Source: Polaromonas sp. (GTDB lineage: Bacteria > Pseudomonadota > Gammaproteobacteria > Burkholderiales > Burkholderiaceae_C). Taken from it: a DNA stretch of 64,000 nucleotides. The position numbers were made by a program, and so were the translations under genes. The notes beneath the pieces are model-generated. The model did no database searches, was not told where the DNA came from, and was given only the letters and a program-made list of their open reading frames with translations. Positions 55,319 to 64,000 of the stretch are shown here, one piece after another. The DNA is taken from the NCBI RefSeq assembly GCF_029945925.1, contig NZ_JAQSDN010000033.1, positions 1 through 64,000 on the forward strand. The letters run 5' to 3'. Position 1 is the first letter of the stretch. Every line of letters starts with the position of its first letter.

Positions 55319-57568
55319 ATGCGACTTTTTTCCCGGCATTGGCCTCGCATTGCCGTCACGCTGATTCCGCTGGTTTTTGCCTTGCTCCATGCCAGCGGCG
55401 CGTTACGCCTGGATGTCCTGCAGCGGCTTGACGACATTCTTTATGACGCCCGCCTTCGGGCCACCATGCCCAGGACGCTGGATGAGCGCATTGTCATCGT
55501 GGATATCGACGAAAAAAGCCTGGCGGAAGCCGGCCGCTGGCCATGGGGCCGCAACAAGCTGGCCGTGCTCGTGGACGAGTTGCTGGGGCGGCAACAGGCC
55601 GCACTGCTGGGATTCGACGTGGTTTTTGCGGAGGCTGACGACAGCTCCGGCCTGAAAAGGCTGCAGCAACTGGCCCGGACCGAATTGAAGGACCAGCCCG
55701 CCTTTACCGACAAGCTCGGCCAGATGCAGGCCAGCCTTGATTACGATGCCGTCTTCGCAAAATCGCTGGAGAACAGGCCCGTCGTGCTGGGCTACTACTT
55801 CACCAGCGACCGGGACGGCCGCGTCAACGGTGTTTTGCCCGCTCCCGTCATGGGGCGGGAGGCGCTCAAGGGGCGGCCCATCCGGTTTACAAGCTGGAAC
55901 GGCTTCGGTGCCAACATCGACACCATCGCCAGGGCGGCGCCCCTGGCGGGGTTTTTCAACTCCATCACGGAAGGCGACGGGGTGGTTCGATCGGTTCCCC
56001 TGCTGGCTGAATACAAAGGCGAGTACTACGAGTCGCTGTCCCTGGCGATGTTTCGCATGCTGGTGGGCCAGCCCGGCGTCGAGCCCGGATTTCCACAGGA
56101 AAAATTCCTGACCCGCAATTACCAGGGGCTGGAAAGCATTTTGCTCAGGCAGGGCAGTAAAACGCTGGCCATTCCGGTGGATGACCGGGTGGCGACCCTG
56201 GTGCCTTTTCGCGGGCCCGGTGGCGCCAGTGGCGGTTCCTACCGGTATATCTCTGCGTCCGATGTGCTGGCCGGAAAGATGCCGCCGGGCCAGTTGAAGG
56301 ACAAGATTGTCTTGCTCGGCACCACGGCGCCTGGCTTGTTGGACCTGAGGGTCACGCCGGTCGGGGAAACCTATCCCGGCGTCGAGACCCATGCCAATGT
56401 GATTTCGGGGTTTCTCGATGGCAAGGTATTTGTCAAACCGGACTATGCGGTAGGTTTCGAGGTGGTGGTTCTTGTGCTGTCGGGGCTGACACTGGCCCTC
56501 GCCTTGCCGTTGCTGTCCGCCCCGCGCGCGGTGGCGACCAGCGCCGCGGTGACAGCCGCCCTGGTGGGACTGAATTTCTGGCTTTATTCGACCTATGGGC
56601 TGGTCTTGCCTCTGGCTACCGCGCTGGTCATGGCGCTCACGGCGTTTGCCCTGAACATGAGTTATGGCTATTTTGTGGAAAGCCGCTCCAAACGGGAACT
56701 GGCCAACCTGTTTGGCACCTATGTGCCTCCCGAACTGGTCGATGAAATGGTCAAGGACCCCGACAGCTACAGCATGAAGGCCTCGGCCAAGGATCTCACG
56801 GTGATGTTCTGCGACATGCGCGGCTTCACCCGGATGTCGGAAACCATGGAGCCGACGCAGTTGCAGGCCTTGCTCAACAGTGTCTTCAGCCGGCTCACGG
56901 ACCTGATCCGCAGCAACCGCGGCACCATCGACAAGTACATGGGTGACTGCGTGATGGCTTTCTGGGGTGCACCCGTCGAGACGCCTGAACACGCCGCTCT
57001 GGCGGTCAAGACCTCGCTGGAGATGGTGCGGGCAGTGCGCCAGCTCAATGAAGAGCACCGCAGCAAGGGCTTGCCGGAAATTGGCATAGGCATTGGGCTG
57101 AACACCGGCAGCATGTGTGTGGGCGACATGGGCTCGGATATCCGCCGCAGTTATACCGTCATCGGCGACGCCGTCAACCTGGGGTCCCGCCTGGAAGGGC
57201 TGTCCAAAATCTATGGCGTCGATACCGTGGTCAGTGCGTCCACCCGCGAACTGGCCACCGGGTTTGCCTGGCAGGAACTCGACAAGGTCAGGGTCAAGGG
57301 CAAGGACCAAGCGGTGGCCATTTTCTGTCCGGTGGCGCTTCCCGGCCAGCTCGACAAGCAGTTGGGCAGCGAACTGCGGGAGTGGGCGTTGGCGCTCAAG
57401 GCCTACCGCAACCAGGCTTGGGACGACTGCGATGGGCATTTGCTCAACTTACAGCGCATGAATGCGCAAAAGTACCTTTACCGGCTGTATGCAGAGCGTG
57501 TAGCCTCCATGAGGTTGTTGCCGTTTGATCCCGAGTGGGACGGGGCCACCAACTTCGAAACCAAATGA
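55319..57568 (+). CDS. CHASE2-domain class III adenylate/guanylate cyclase
   Basis: A 749-residue membrane protein. An N-terminal helix (about 7-25), a periplasmic CHASE2 domain (about 35-345; LDDILYDARLRATMPRTLDERIVIVDIDEKSLAEAGRWPWGRNKLAVLVDELL), three membrane helices (about 365-440), then the cytosolic cyclase domain (about 485-680) with metal-binding LTVMFCDMRGFTRMSE, IDKYMGDCVMAFWGAP, GIGLNTGSMCVGDMGS and VIGDAVNLGSRLEGLSKIYG. Class III cyclases of this type make cAMP in most cases. Its sensor resembles that of the upstream kinase, so both may respond to one kind of periplasmic signal. The class II cAMP phosphodiesterase follows 34 bases on. Confidence 0.92.
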   Translation: MRLFSRHWPRIAVTLIPLVFALLHASGALRLDVLQRLDDILYDARLRATMPRTLDERIVIVDIDEKSLAEAGRWPWGRNKLAVLVDELLGRQQAALLGFDVVFAEADDSSGLKRLQQLARTELKDQPAFTDKLGQMQASLDYDAVFAKSLENRPVVLGYYFTSDRDGRVNGVLPAPVMGREALKGRPIRFTSWNGFGANIDTIARAAPLAGFFNSITEGDGVVRSVPLLAEYKGEYYESLSLAMFRMLVGQPGVEPGFPQEKFLTRNYQGLESILLRQGSKTLAIPVDDRVATLVPFRGPGGASGGSYRYISASDVLAGKMPPGQLKDKIVLLGTTAPGLLDLRVTPVGETYPGVETHANVISGFLDGKVFVKPDYAVGFEVVVLVLSGLTLALALPLLSAPRAVATSAAVTAALVGLNFWLYSTYGLVLPLATALVMALTAFALNMSYGYFVESRSKRELANLFGTYVPPELVDEMVKDPDSYSMKASAKDLTVMFCDMRGFTRMSETMEPTQLQALLNSVFSRLTDLIRSNRGTIDKYMGDCVMAFWGAPVETPEHAALAVKTSLEMVRAVRQLNEEHRSKGLPEIGIGIGLNTGSMCVGDMGSDIRRSYTVIGDAVNLGSRLEGLSKIYGVDTVVSASTRELATGFAWQELDKVRVKGKDQAVAIFCPVALPGQLDKQLGSELREWALALKAYRNQAWDDCDGHLLNLQRMNAQKYLYRLYAERVASMRLLPFDPEWDGATNFETK

Positions 57569-57602
57569 CACAGCCTGCCGGCGCCTCAAGCCACAAAAGA
57601 CC

Positions 57603-58394
57603 ATGAAAGTACGCGTACTGGGCTGTTCGGGAGCGATTGCCAAAGGCTGCCGGACCACGTCCTTCCTGCTGGATCACGACGTGCTCGTCGATGCCGGGAC
57701 GGGCGTTGGCGATCTCACGCTGGACGAGATGCGCGGTGTTGATCACGTGCTGCTGACACACTCCCACCTGGACCATGTGGCGGCCTTGCCGCTGATGGTG
57801 GACGCGATTGCGGCACAACGAACGACCCCGATACAGATTCATGCGCTGCAGGGCACGATTGACGCGCTGAAAACCCATATTTTCAACAACACCATCTGGC
57901 CTGATTTCTCGAGAATCCCCACGCCGGAAGCGCCGTTTGTCAGCTTTCATCCACTGACCGTCGGTCAGACGCTGCTGCTGGCGGGAAAATATGTGGAAGT
58001 GCTGCCTGCGGTTCACACCGTGCCCGCGGTGGGTTATGCGGTGGCCACCGGCGCCGGGTGCTGGGTGTTCACCGGCGACACCGAGCGCAACCCCGCGCTG
58101 TGGGCCCGCATCAACCAGCTTAATGTCGCCATGCTGGTGATCGAGACGGCCTTCAGCAACCGCGAACGCGACCTGGCCCGGCGCAGCCTGCATCTGTCGC
58201 CTCATGCGCTGGCCAGCGAGCTGGACTGCATTGACAAAGGCAGGAACTATCCGATTTACATCACCCATACCAAGCCGGCGGAGACCGACTTGATCATGGC
58301 CGAGATCCAGCGCTTTGACCAGACGGCGCCGTTTGGTCCCAACGTTACCCACGACATACGCTGGTTGCGCGCGGGTCAGGAGTTTGAGTTATGA
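57603..58394 (+). CDS. Metallo-beta-lactamase-fold class II cAMP phosphodiesterase-like protein
   Basis: About 263 residues from the ATG at 57603. KVRVLGCSGAIAKGCRTTSFLLDHDVLVDAGTGVGDLTLDEM begins the fold and HSHLDHVAALPLMVD is the first metal site; CWVFTGDTERN and YPIYITHTKPAETDLIMAE supply later ligands. This S/T-H-x-H-L-D-H pattern and length match class II 3',5'-cyclic nucleotide phosphodiesterases (PDE1/CpdP). It would degrade the cAMP made by the cyclase just upstream. The stop overlaps the next start (ATGA). Confidence 0.85.
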   Translation: MKVRVLGCSGAIAKGCRTTSFLLDHDVLVDAGTGVGDLTLDEMRGVDHVLLTHSHLDHVAALPLMVDAIAAQRTTPIQIHALQGTIDALKTHIFNNTIWPDFSRIPTPEAPFVSFHPLTVGQTLLLAGKYVEVLPAVHTVPAVGYAVATGAGCWVFTGDTERNPALWARINQLNVAMLVIETAFSNRERDLARRSLHLSPHALASELDCIDKGRNYPIYITHTKPAETDLIMAEIQRFDQTAPFGPNVTHDIRWLRAGQEFEL

Positions 58395-60796
58395 ATGCCG
58401 TTGTACAGAAGGACCCCGAAGACGCGTTTTTCGACTCGCAGATGCTTCCACCGCAGGAGCGGGGGGGCACTTTTGAAGCGCTTTATTTTCGCCAGCTGCA
58501 ACTGGTTACCAACCGCATTCATGAAACCGAGAACATTGACCAGATCATGCTGGAGGCCAGCCAGGATATCTGCAAGCTTTTCAACGCCGACCGCCTGACC
58601 CTTTACGCCGTCAATGAAGACCGTACGTCCATCATCTCCAAGGTCAAGACGGGGCTCAACACCAGCCGCGACCTGAAGCTGCCCATCAGCGCGCAAAGCA
58701 TTGCGGGCTACGTTGCGCTGTCAAAAACCATGGTGAATATCACCGATGTGTATGACGACGAAGCGCTCAAGAAAATCCATCCCAACCTGAGTTTTCTGCA
58801 GGAAGTGGACAAACGGTCCGGCTACCGCACCAAACAGATGCTGGTTGCACCGGTGATGGACGGCAGTACGCTTTATGGTGTCCTGCAGGTGATCAACAAC
58901 CGCAGCGACCAGCCTTTTGGGAAGCTGGAAGAAGACGGTGCGCAGCAACTGTGCAAGACGCTGGGCATCGCCATTCGCCAGCGCATGCAGAAGGCCGAAG
59001 ACGGTCAGCGGCGCAGGGCGACCAAGTACGACGGGCTGGTGGCCGACGGGGTGTTGAGCCAGAACGAGTTGCTCCACTGCATCCAGAAGGCGCGCGACGA
59101 GGTCCAGTCGGTCGAACATCTGCTGATGGCTGATTACCGTATTCGGCCCGCGCAGATTGGCGCGTCGTTAGCCAAGTTCTTTGGGGTTCCCTACGAGGCC
59201 TACAACGCAGGGCGCATCCGTTCGGAAATGCTGCATGGCCTGCTCAAGCGGCACTTTGTCGAGCAGCAGGGCTGGATGCCGCTGGAGGAAACGACGGACG
59301 GTCTGGTCATCATGTGTGTTGATCCCGAAGCAGTGCGGGGGGCCCGGGTGGTCCCGCAGGTATTTCCGAAAATCAGCAAGTTCGCCTACTGCGTGACCAC
59401 CCAGACCGAATTTAATGAAACCCTGAGCCAGCTTTTTGGCGCGGGCAACGAGGGCGGCTCCATTGACCAGCTTCTGGCCGACATGGATTCGCCGCTCGAA
59501 AACGATGCCAACGACGATTCGGCGCTGGAGTCGGCCGCCGCCGACAACGAACTGGTCAAGTTTGTCAACAAGGTCATCATTGATGCCTACAAGCAGAAGG
59601 CCTCCGACATCCACATCGAGCCCATGCCGGGCAAGGCCAAGACTGGCATCCGTTTTCGGGTCGACGGGAGCTTGCTGCCCTATATCGAGGTGCCGGCCCA
59701 GTTTCGCCAGGCCATGGTCACGCGGCTCAAGATCATGTGTGATCTGGACATTTCCGAAAAGCGCAAGCCGCAAGACGGGAAAATCAAGTTCAAGAAATAC
59801 GGGCCCCTCGACATCGAACTGCGTGTGGCCACGATCCCGTCAGCGGGAGGGGTTGAGGATGTCGTCATGCGGATTCTGGCGGCGGGCGAGCCCATTCCGC
59901 TCGAAAAGCTGGGGCTGACGGATCACAACAGGGAGCGGCTGGAGAAAACCGTTTCCAAGCCCTATGGCCTTTTTTACGTTTGTGGCCCGACGGGTTCAGG
60001 CAAAACAACGACGCTGCACTCGATCCTGAAATTCCTGAACACGCCAGACAGGAAAATCTGGACGGCCGAAGACCCCGTCGAGATCACGCAAAAAGGTTTG
60101 CGCCAGGTTCAGATCAACAGAAAGGCAGGGCTCGACTTTGCAACCATCATGCGCGCCTTCCTGCGTGCGGACCCGGATATCATCATGGTCGGCGAGTCGC
60201 GCGACAAGGAAACCGTGTCCATGGGCGTGGAGGCTTCGCTGACCGGCCACCTGGTGTTCTCGACGCTGCACACCAATTCTGCCCCTGAGTCCATCACCCG
60301 GCTGCTGGACATGGGCATGGACCCTTTCAATTTTGCCGATGCCCTGCTCGGCATCCTGGCCCAGCGCCTGGCCAAAAAGCTTTGTGACTGCAAGCAGGCT
60401 TACCAGCCGAGTGCACAGGAAGTCAAGGACTTCGTCAGGGAGTACTCGGAAGAATTGCGGAACACGGAGGCCTGGAAGACCGATCCCGGCGGCGAAGCGC
60501 AAAAGCTGCTGGACGACTGGATGGAGCGCTATGGCAAAGAGGGCCAGCTCACCATGTACCGGGCGGTTGGTTGTGATAAATGCAACCAGACCGGCTACAA
60601 GGGCCGTATCGGCCTGCACGAGCTGATGGTGGCCGACGACGCAGCGAAAAAGCTGATTCAGGAGCGTGCCCGCGTGGCAGAACTGTTTGCGGCGGCCGTC
60701 AACAGCGGCATGCGCACACTGAAAATGGACGGGATGGAGAAAGTGCTGATGGGGCTGACCGACCTCAAGCAGGTTCGGTCGGTTTGCATCAAGTGA
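58391..60796 (+). CDS. GspE/PilB-family assembly ATPase with N-terminal GAF domain
   Basis: An 801-residue ATPase that powers pilus or type II secretion assembly. About residues 25-195 form a GAF domain (IDQIMLEASQDICKLFNADRLTLYAVNEDRTSIIS, MLVAPVMDGSTLYGVLQVINNRSDQPFGKLEED), then an N1-type (MshEN) region (about 220-360: RIRPAQIGASLAKFFGVPYEAY), and the ATPase core with Walker A CGPTGSGKTTTLHS (about 531-544), Asp box LRADPDIIMVGESRDKET and His box LVFSTLHTNSAPESI. Zinc cysteines: CDCKQ (about 665) and CDKCNQTGYKGRIGLHEL (about 728). A GAF sensor in front of a GspE-type motor is uncommon; cyclic nucleotide binding would fit the neighbours but is not proven. Confidence 0.9.
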   Translation: MNAVVQKDPEDAFFDSQMLPPQERGGTFEALYFRQLQLVTNRIHETENIDQIMLEASQDICKLFNADRLTLYAVNEDRTSIISKVKTGLNTSRDLKLPISAQSIAGYVALSKTMVNITDVYDDEALKKIHPNLSFLQEVDKRSGYRTKQMLVAPVMDGSTLYGVLQVINNRSDQPFGKLEEDGAQQLCKTLGIAIRQRMQKAEDGQRRRATKYDGLVADGVLSQNELLHCIQKARDEVQSVEHLLMADYRIRPAQIGASLAKFFGVPYEAYNAGRIRSEMLHGLLKRHFVEQQGWMPLEETTDGLVIMCVDPEAVRGARVVPQVFPKISKFAYCVTTQTEFNETLSQLFGAGNEGGSIDQLLADMDSPLENDANDDSALESAAADNELVKFVNKVIIDAYKQKASDIHIEPMPGKAKTGIRFRVDGSLLPYIEVPAQFRQAMVTRLKIMCDLDISEKRKPQDGKIKFKKYGPLDIELRVATIPSAGGVEDVVMRILAAGEPIPLEKLGLTDHNRERLEKTVSKPYGLFYVCGPTGSGKTTTLHSILKFLNTPDRKIWTAEDPVEITQKGLRQVQINRKAGLDFATIMRAFLRADPDIIMVGESRDKETVSMGVEASLTGHLVFSTLHTNSAPESITRLLDMGMDPFNFADALLGILAQRLAKKLCDCKQAYQPSAQEVKDFVREYSEELRNTEAWKTDPGGEAQKLLDDWMERYGKEGQLTMYRAVGCDKCNQTGYKGRIGLHELMVADDAAKKLIQERARVAELFAAAVNSGMRTLKMDGMEKVLMGLTDLKQVRSVCIK

Positions 60797-60891
60797 CAAA
60801 ATTGTCGGCGACTCCCTGCAGGGTGACGAAAAAAGTAACTTTTGTTGCCAGAAGATGGGCCAAAGAGGTTGATTTAGAACGGGTTTCTTCT

Positions 60892-60907
60892 TGGCACGGT
60901 ATCTGCT
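60892..60907 (+). promoter_or_regulatory. Sigma-54 promoter of the pilin gene
   Basis: TGGCACGGTATCTGCT has the sigma-54 -24/-12 layout, with GG and GC separated by ten bases. It lies 37 bases before the pilin ATG. Type IVa pilin genes commonly use sigma-54 with PilR, which supports both calls. Confidence 0.75.
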
Positions 60908-60943
60908 GGTTAGTCTCGCTAGTTTCTCAACCAAGGAGTTTTT

Positions 60944-61441
60944 ATGAAGCGTTCCATGCAAAAGGGTTTTACCCTGATCGAGTTGATGATCGTTGTCGCG
61001 ATCATTGGTATTTTGGCTGCGGTGGCTTTGCCGGCTTATTCTGACTACACCAAGCGCGCCAAGATGTCGGAAGTGATTTTGGCGTCTTCCGCCTGCCGCA
61101 CTTCGATTACCGAGGTCTACCAGACCAACAGCGCAGCGAGCTTGCCCATTGCCAACGCTTGGGGCTGCGAAAGCTCCGTCGCCACCTCCAAATACGTGGG
61201 CCGTGTCGATACGGATGCCAATGGCGGCATTATCGTGACGGTTGCAGCCGGCAGTTTTGGTGATACCACGATTGACGGTACGACGGTGAGTTTGGTGCCG
61301 ACTGCCGCTGCTGGCGCTGCCATCTCAGCCACTGCACCTCTTTCGCAGTGGATTTGCGGTAATCGCGCAGTCGTCAACGGCGGCACAGCCGTGACCACGA
61401 CGCCTCTGAAGTACCTGCCCGGCTCTTGCCGCGGCACCTGA
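60944..61441 (+). CDS. pilA: Type IVa major pilin
   Basis: A 165-residue prepilin. A short basic leader MKRSMQKG is cut after G8 before F9; then [32 protein letters not shown], the methylated N-terminal helix with E5 of the mature form. Cysteines at 51, 75, 138 and 162; the last two probably form the C-terminal disulfide loop. The globular part is rich in Ala, Thr and Gly. AAGGAG precedes the ATG (the ATG four codons later is also possible). Expressed from its own sigma-54 promoter and followed by a strong terminator, thus separate from the ATPase and ligase genes. Confidence 0.95.
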   Translation: MKRSMQKGFTLIELMIVVAIIGILAAVALPAYSDYTKRAKMSEVILASSACRTSITEVYQTNSAASLPIANAWGCESSVATSKYVGRVDTDANGGIIVTVAAGSFGDTTIDGTTVSLVPTAAAGAAISATAPLSQWICGNRAVVNGGTAVTTTPLKYLPGSCRGT

Positions 61442-61470
61442 TTTTTGAACTTCTCGGAAGTTCAAACAGA

Positions 61471-61493
61471 AACGCCCCATGAGGGGCGTTTTT
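61471..61493 (+). terminator. Rho-independent terminator after pilA
   Basis: AACGCCCC-ATGA-GGGGCGTT followed by TTT. A smaller hairpin GAACTT-N5-AAGTTC at 61447-61463 precedes it. Confidence 0.88.
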
Positions 61494-61519
61494 CTATTGT
61501 CGGGCAACTTTTTTTTGCG

Positions 61520-63214
61520 ATGTCGGCATTGCTCCTGCTGTTGAGCTGGTTGATCCCCTTGCATTTCCTGCCTTGGGTCAGCTGGCATGGCGAGATGCTC
61601 GCGTTTGCGATGGTGTTTTTACTGGCTTGGCGAGGTCTGCTCAAAGTGGCTCACCAGGGTCTGTCCAAGCCGATCATTTTTCCATGGGCGACCATCCCCC
61701 TCCTATCGCTGGGGGTCGTTGCCATTGCGCAGGCTGCTTCAGGCCTTGTTGTATTTCGGGGCGATGTTCTTGTCTTTGAGCTCTATGTGGCTCTCTGCGT
61801 TATTTGCATGGTTTTGGGTTTCTCCCTTGACCGGAAGTCATCCCCCCTCCGACCCGCCTCAGTCACCGGAAACAGTCACCCTCGAGCCTTGATTGGGCTG
61901 GCTATCTTGCTGGTTATGGGAGCGCTCGTATCCGCGGTGGTGGCGTTCGCCCAAGTTTTGGAGTTATGGGACGGCGCGTTCTGGATCAATCGCATGCCAG
62001 GACTACGACGTCCTGGTGGCAATCTGGGGCAACCGAATCACCTAGCGACCCTGCTACTGATGGGGGTGGCCAGCCTACTGTACCTTTATGAGTCCGACAG
62101 GCTCCGGGCTACGTCGTCAATGTCGATATTTCTGGTGCTGGCTATTGCATTGGGAATTACGGAGTCCCGCACGGGCGCTCTGAGTTTTTTGTTGCTGGCC
62201 GGATGGTGGTTCGGCAACAGAAAACGATCGGAATTCAGGGCGTCTCCATGGATCGTTGCATTCGCTTGCGTGGCTTTTTTAGCCTTTCTCTGGATGTGGC
62301 CGTCGATTTTTGTCTTTCTCCTGCAGAGTTCAGGTGTGGCAGAAATCAACATCAAGCCTGGCATGCGTTTGGTGGTGTGGCCTCAGTTGCTGGAAGCACT
62401 GGGCCAACGGCCCTGGCTGGGATGGGGCCTGAACCAGGTTCCGAGGGCGCACAACGCTGTTCTGGATGCTTATGAGTTGAGCGAACCCTTTTCATACAGT
62501 CACAACATCTTGCTGGATCTGGCGCTGGGGACGGGCGTGCCGCTGACGGCCCTATTGATATTGGTAATCGGTGTCTGGTTGTGGCGGCGCGTGCGGAAGG
62601 TCAACCAGTTGCTGGCGTGGTACTGCTTGGCCGTGGCATTGCCTCTGGCCGTGCATTCGATGCTGGAATTTCCGTTTGCTTATGCTTATTTCCTGGTGCC
62701 TGTGATGTTTGCCTTGGGCGCACTGGAGGGTATGGTGGAAAACAAGCGCGTGCTGCGCATCGGGGTGGGTCCGTCGGCCGTTCTTTTGCTTACAGTGACT
62801 ATTGTGGCGGCTTGGTCGGTAGTCGAATATGTCGCAATTGAGGAAGACTTTCGAGTCGCGCGTTTTGAGTCCATGCGCGTGGGGCAAACCCCGCTCAATT
62901 ATCAGAGGCCCGAGGTGCTGTTGCTGACGCAGCTGGGTACATTGCTCGATGGTGCGCGCATTTCACCCAGGCCGGGCATGACCGCGCAAGAACTGGCAAT
63001 CGCCCAAGAAGTGGCTCTGCGTTATCCCTGGATCGCAACACAGTCACGATACGCGCTTTCGCTGGCATTGAATGGCAACCCTGGGGAGGCGGTCAGACAA
63101 CTGCGTGTCCTTAAAGCCATGCATGGTGACAAGAAATATGAGGAGATCAGGGCGAACTGGCGCCACCTTTCACAGGACAAGTACCCTCAATTGCGTGAAC
63201 TCAAGTTGCCGTGA
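61520..63214 (+). CDS. O-antigen ligase/PglL-like O-oligosaccharyltransferase
   Basis: About 564 residues with 10 or more membrane helices. Wzy_C/PglL features: MPGLRRPGGNLGQPNHLATLLLMG, the ESRTGALSFLLLAGWWF region, and WLGWGLNQVPRAHN, SYSHNILLDLALGTGVPLT for the large periplasmic loop with catalytic histidine. A C-terminal soluble domain (about 440-560) with RYPWIATQSRYALSLALNGNPGEAVRQLRVL is typical of PglL-type ligases that move a lipid-linked glycan to pilin. The frame opens earlier, at 61445, but that part lies in the pilA terminator; ATG at 61520 is the first in-frame one after it. The gene directly after pilA suggests pilin glycosylation. Confidence 0.85.
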   Translation: MSALLLLLSWLIPLHFLPWVSWHGEMLAFAMVFLLAWRGLLKVAHQGLSKPIIFPWATIPLLSLGVVAIAQAASGLVVFRGDVLVFELYVALCVICMVLGFSLDRKSSPLRPASVTGNSHPRALIGLAILLVMGALVSAVVAFAQVLELWDGAFWINRMPGLRRPGGNLGQPNHLATLLLMGVASLLYLYESDRLRATSSMSIFLVLAIALGITESRTGALSFLLLAGWWFGNRKRSEFRASPWIVAFACVAFLAFLWMWPSIFVFLLQSSGVAEINIKPGMRLVVWPQLLEALGQRPWLGWGLNQVPRAHNAVLDAYELSEPFSYSHNILLDLALGTGVPLTALLILVIGVWLWRRVRKVNQLLAWYCLAVALPLAVHSMLEFPFAYAYFLVPVMFALGALEGMVENKRVLRIGVGPSAVLLLTVTIVAAWSVVEYVAIEEDFRVARFESMRVGQTPLNYQRPEVLLLTQLGTLLDGARISPRPGMTAQELAIAQEVALRYPWIATQSRYALSLALNGNPGEAVRQLRVLKAMHGDKKYEEIRANWRHLSQDKYPQLRELKLP

Positions 63215-63225
63215 TATACGGGGGC

Positions 63226-64000
63226 ATGTCAAGGAGGCCCGTTTTTGTATTCGCCGTCGGGTTGGTAGTGATGTTGCCGTGGCTTAATCCAGTAGCGCCC
63301 GGGCCCTTTCCTGCTATCGTGCCCTGCCTGCTTGCTCTCGCCACTACAGCAGGCCTGATATTGTTCGCATCACTGCGCGCGGCCCTCGCCACAAGGCCCG
63401 GCGATACTCCCTATGCGCAGCGCTGGTTTTACTCTGCGGCATGGGCTTGGGTGCTCGCCGGTGCAGCCAGCAGCGCTATCGGCTTGCTGCAATATTTCGG
63501 TGCGGCGGCGGCGCTCGCTCCGTGGGTCAACCAGGCCCCGTTGGGTGAGGCCTTTGCCAATTTGCGTCAACGCAACCAATTTGCGAGTTTGACGAATATC
63601 GCGTTGGTCGCGCTGGTCTGGCTTGTGGTGAAGGACGGTTTCTCCCGTCGCCGGGAGCCGTTGGTGTGGATGGTGGCTGGCCTGCTGGCGGCGGGGAACG
63701 CAGCATCTTCATCGCGGACAGGGTTGTTGCAGCTGGTTTTGCTATGCGTGCTGTGTTTGCTCTGGACCGGCTGGCGCCAACCGCCGGTGCGCCGCGTGTT
63801 GCTGACGGCGCTGCTGGCCTATGGGGTGGCCATGCTGGCACTGCCCTGGTTGGCCGGGCTGGACCTGCTGGGCCATGGCATGGTCGCCCGCCTGCGTGCG
63901 GGGGACCCCGTCTGTGCCGGTCGCCTCACACTCTGGTCCAACGTATTGCATCTGATTGCGCAAAAGCCCTGGTTCGGATGGGGCTGGGGCGAGCTGGATT
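63226..64000 (+). CDS. Second PglL/Wzy-like ligase, incomplete at the window end
   Basis: An open frame begins at the ATG at 63226 (GGGGG just upstream) and runs to the last base without a stop, at least 258 codons. It has several membrane helices (VFAVGLVVMLPWL, LLALATTAGLILFASL, WVLAGAASSAIGLLQYF, ALVALVWLVV). Key segments EAFANLRQRNQFASLTNIALVAL and AASSSRTGLLQLVLLC match the PglL/Wzy_C family, as does KPWFGWGWGELD at the edge, which corresponds to WLGWGLNQ of the upstream gene. It starts 11 bases after the upstream stop, so the two form a tandem pair, probably cotranscribed. The part beyond the window is unknown. Confidence 0.85.
   Translation, partial: MSRRPVFVFAVGLVVMLPWLNPVAPGPFPAIVPCLLALATTAGLILFASLRAALATRPGDTPYAQRWFYSAAWAWVLAGAASSAIGLLQYFGAAAALAPWVNQAPLGEAFANLRQRNQFASLTNIALVALVWLVVKDGFSRRREPLVWMVAGLLAAGNAASSSRTGLLQLVLLCVLCLLWTGWRQPPVRRVLLTALLAYGVAMLALPWLAGLDLLGHGMVARLRAGDPVCAGRLTLWSNVLHLIAQKPWFGWGWGELD

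Overview
The window is GC-rich chromosomal DNA of a betaproteobacterium, most likely a Comamonadaceae member close to Polaromonas, Rhodoferax or Variovorax. That placement is inferred from the Bug-type periplasmic receptor, the recA-recX and sucC-sucD neighbourhoods, the TctDE-like two-component pair, the many organic-acid transporters, and short intergenic repeats of a kind I associate with that family. No rRNA, tRNA, CRISPR array, phage or transposase gene was seen.

Layout. 0-10 kb: a NERD-helicase, a PRC-barrel protein, a flavin reductase and a loose catabolic group (Bug receptor, IlvD/Edd dehydratase, 3-hydroxyacyl-CoA dehydrogenase family protein, class II aldolase, branched-chain amino-acid-type binding protein). 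10-16.4 kb: a large PAS hybrid kinase, a transglutaminase-like protease, a decayed copy of that protease's 3' end, an MFS transporter and a single-domain response regulator. 16.5-24.5 kb: a TRAP transporter and indolepyruvate oxidoreductase genes in one orientation, with a divergent LysR regulator. 24.5-30.5 kb: SPOR protein, biotin ligase, a eukaryotic-type SET protein with a lysine-rich tail, a thioredoxin-like protein and topoisomerase III with a C-terminal SWIB domain. 30.5-38.4 kb: a TetR-controlled unit made of a solute-binding protein, serine deaminase and a five-gene operon (ABC permease, epimerase, GNAT, DapA-family protein, ABC ATPase). 38.5-50.8 kb: amidotransferase, TctDE-like pair, MarR, recA-recX, two diheme cytochromes (TsdBA-like), argC, sucCD and TerC. 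51-64 kb: a collinear signalling and pilus block: CHASE2 Ser/Thr kinase, PP2C phosphatase, FHA protein, CHASE2 adenylate cyclase, class II cAMP phosphodiesterase, GAF-containing assembly ATPase, sigma-54-type pilin gene and two PglL/Wzy-like ligases, the second running off the window.

The most noteworthy points are: (i) the last block, which puts protein phosphorylation, cAMP synthesis and breakdown, and a pilus-type motor in one gene string; (ii) the 31.6-38.4 kb operon, whose enzyme set I cannot match to a known pathway and whose promoter shares a 15-bp operator with the TetR gene; (iii) three families of non-coding repeats, including one copy translated in frame at the start of iorB, a TIR-bounded element between a response regulator and its sensor, a 164-bp palindromic element bounded by TA, and nine copies of a roughly 57-bp element; (iv) adjacent chromatin-like genes (SET with H1-like tail, SWIB-topoisomerase) around a strong alternating purine-pyrimidine tract. 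All assignments come from reading motifs by eye; no searches were run.
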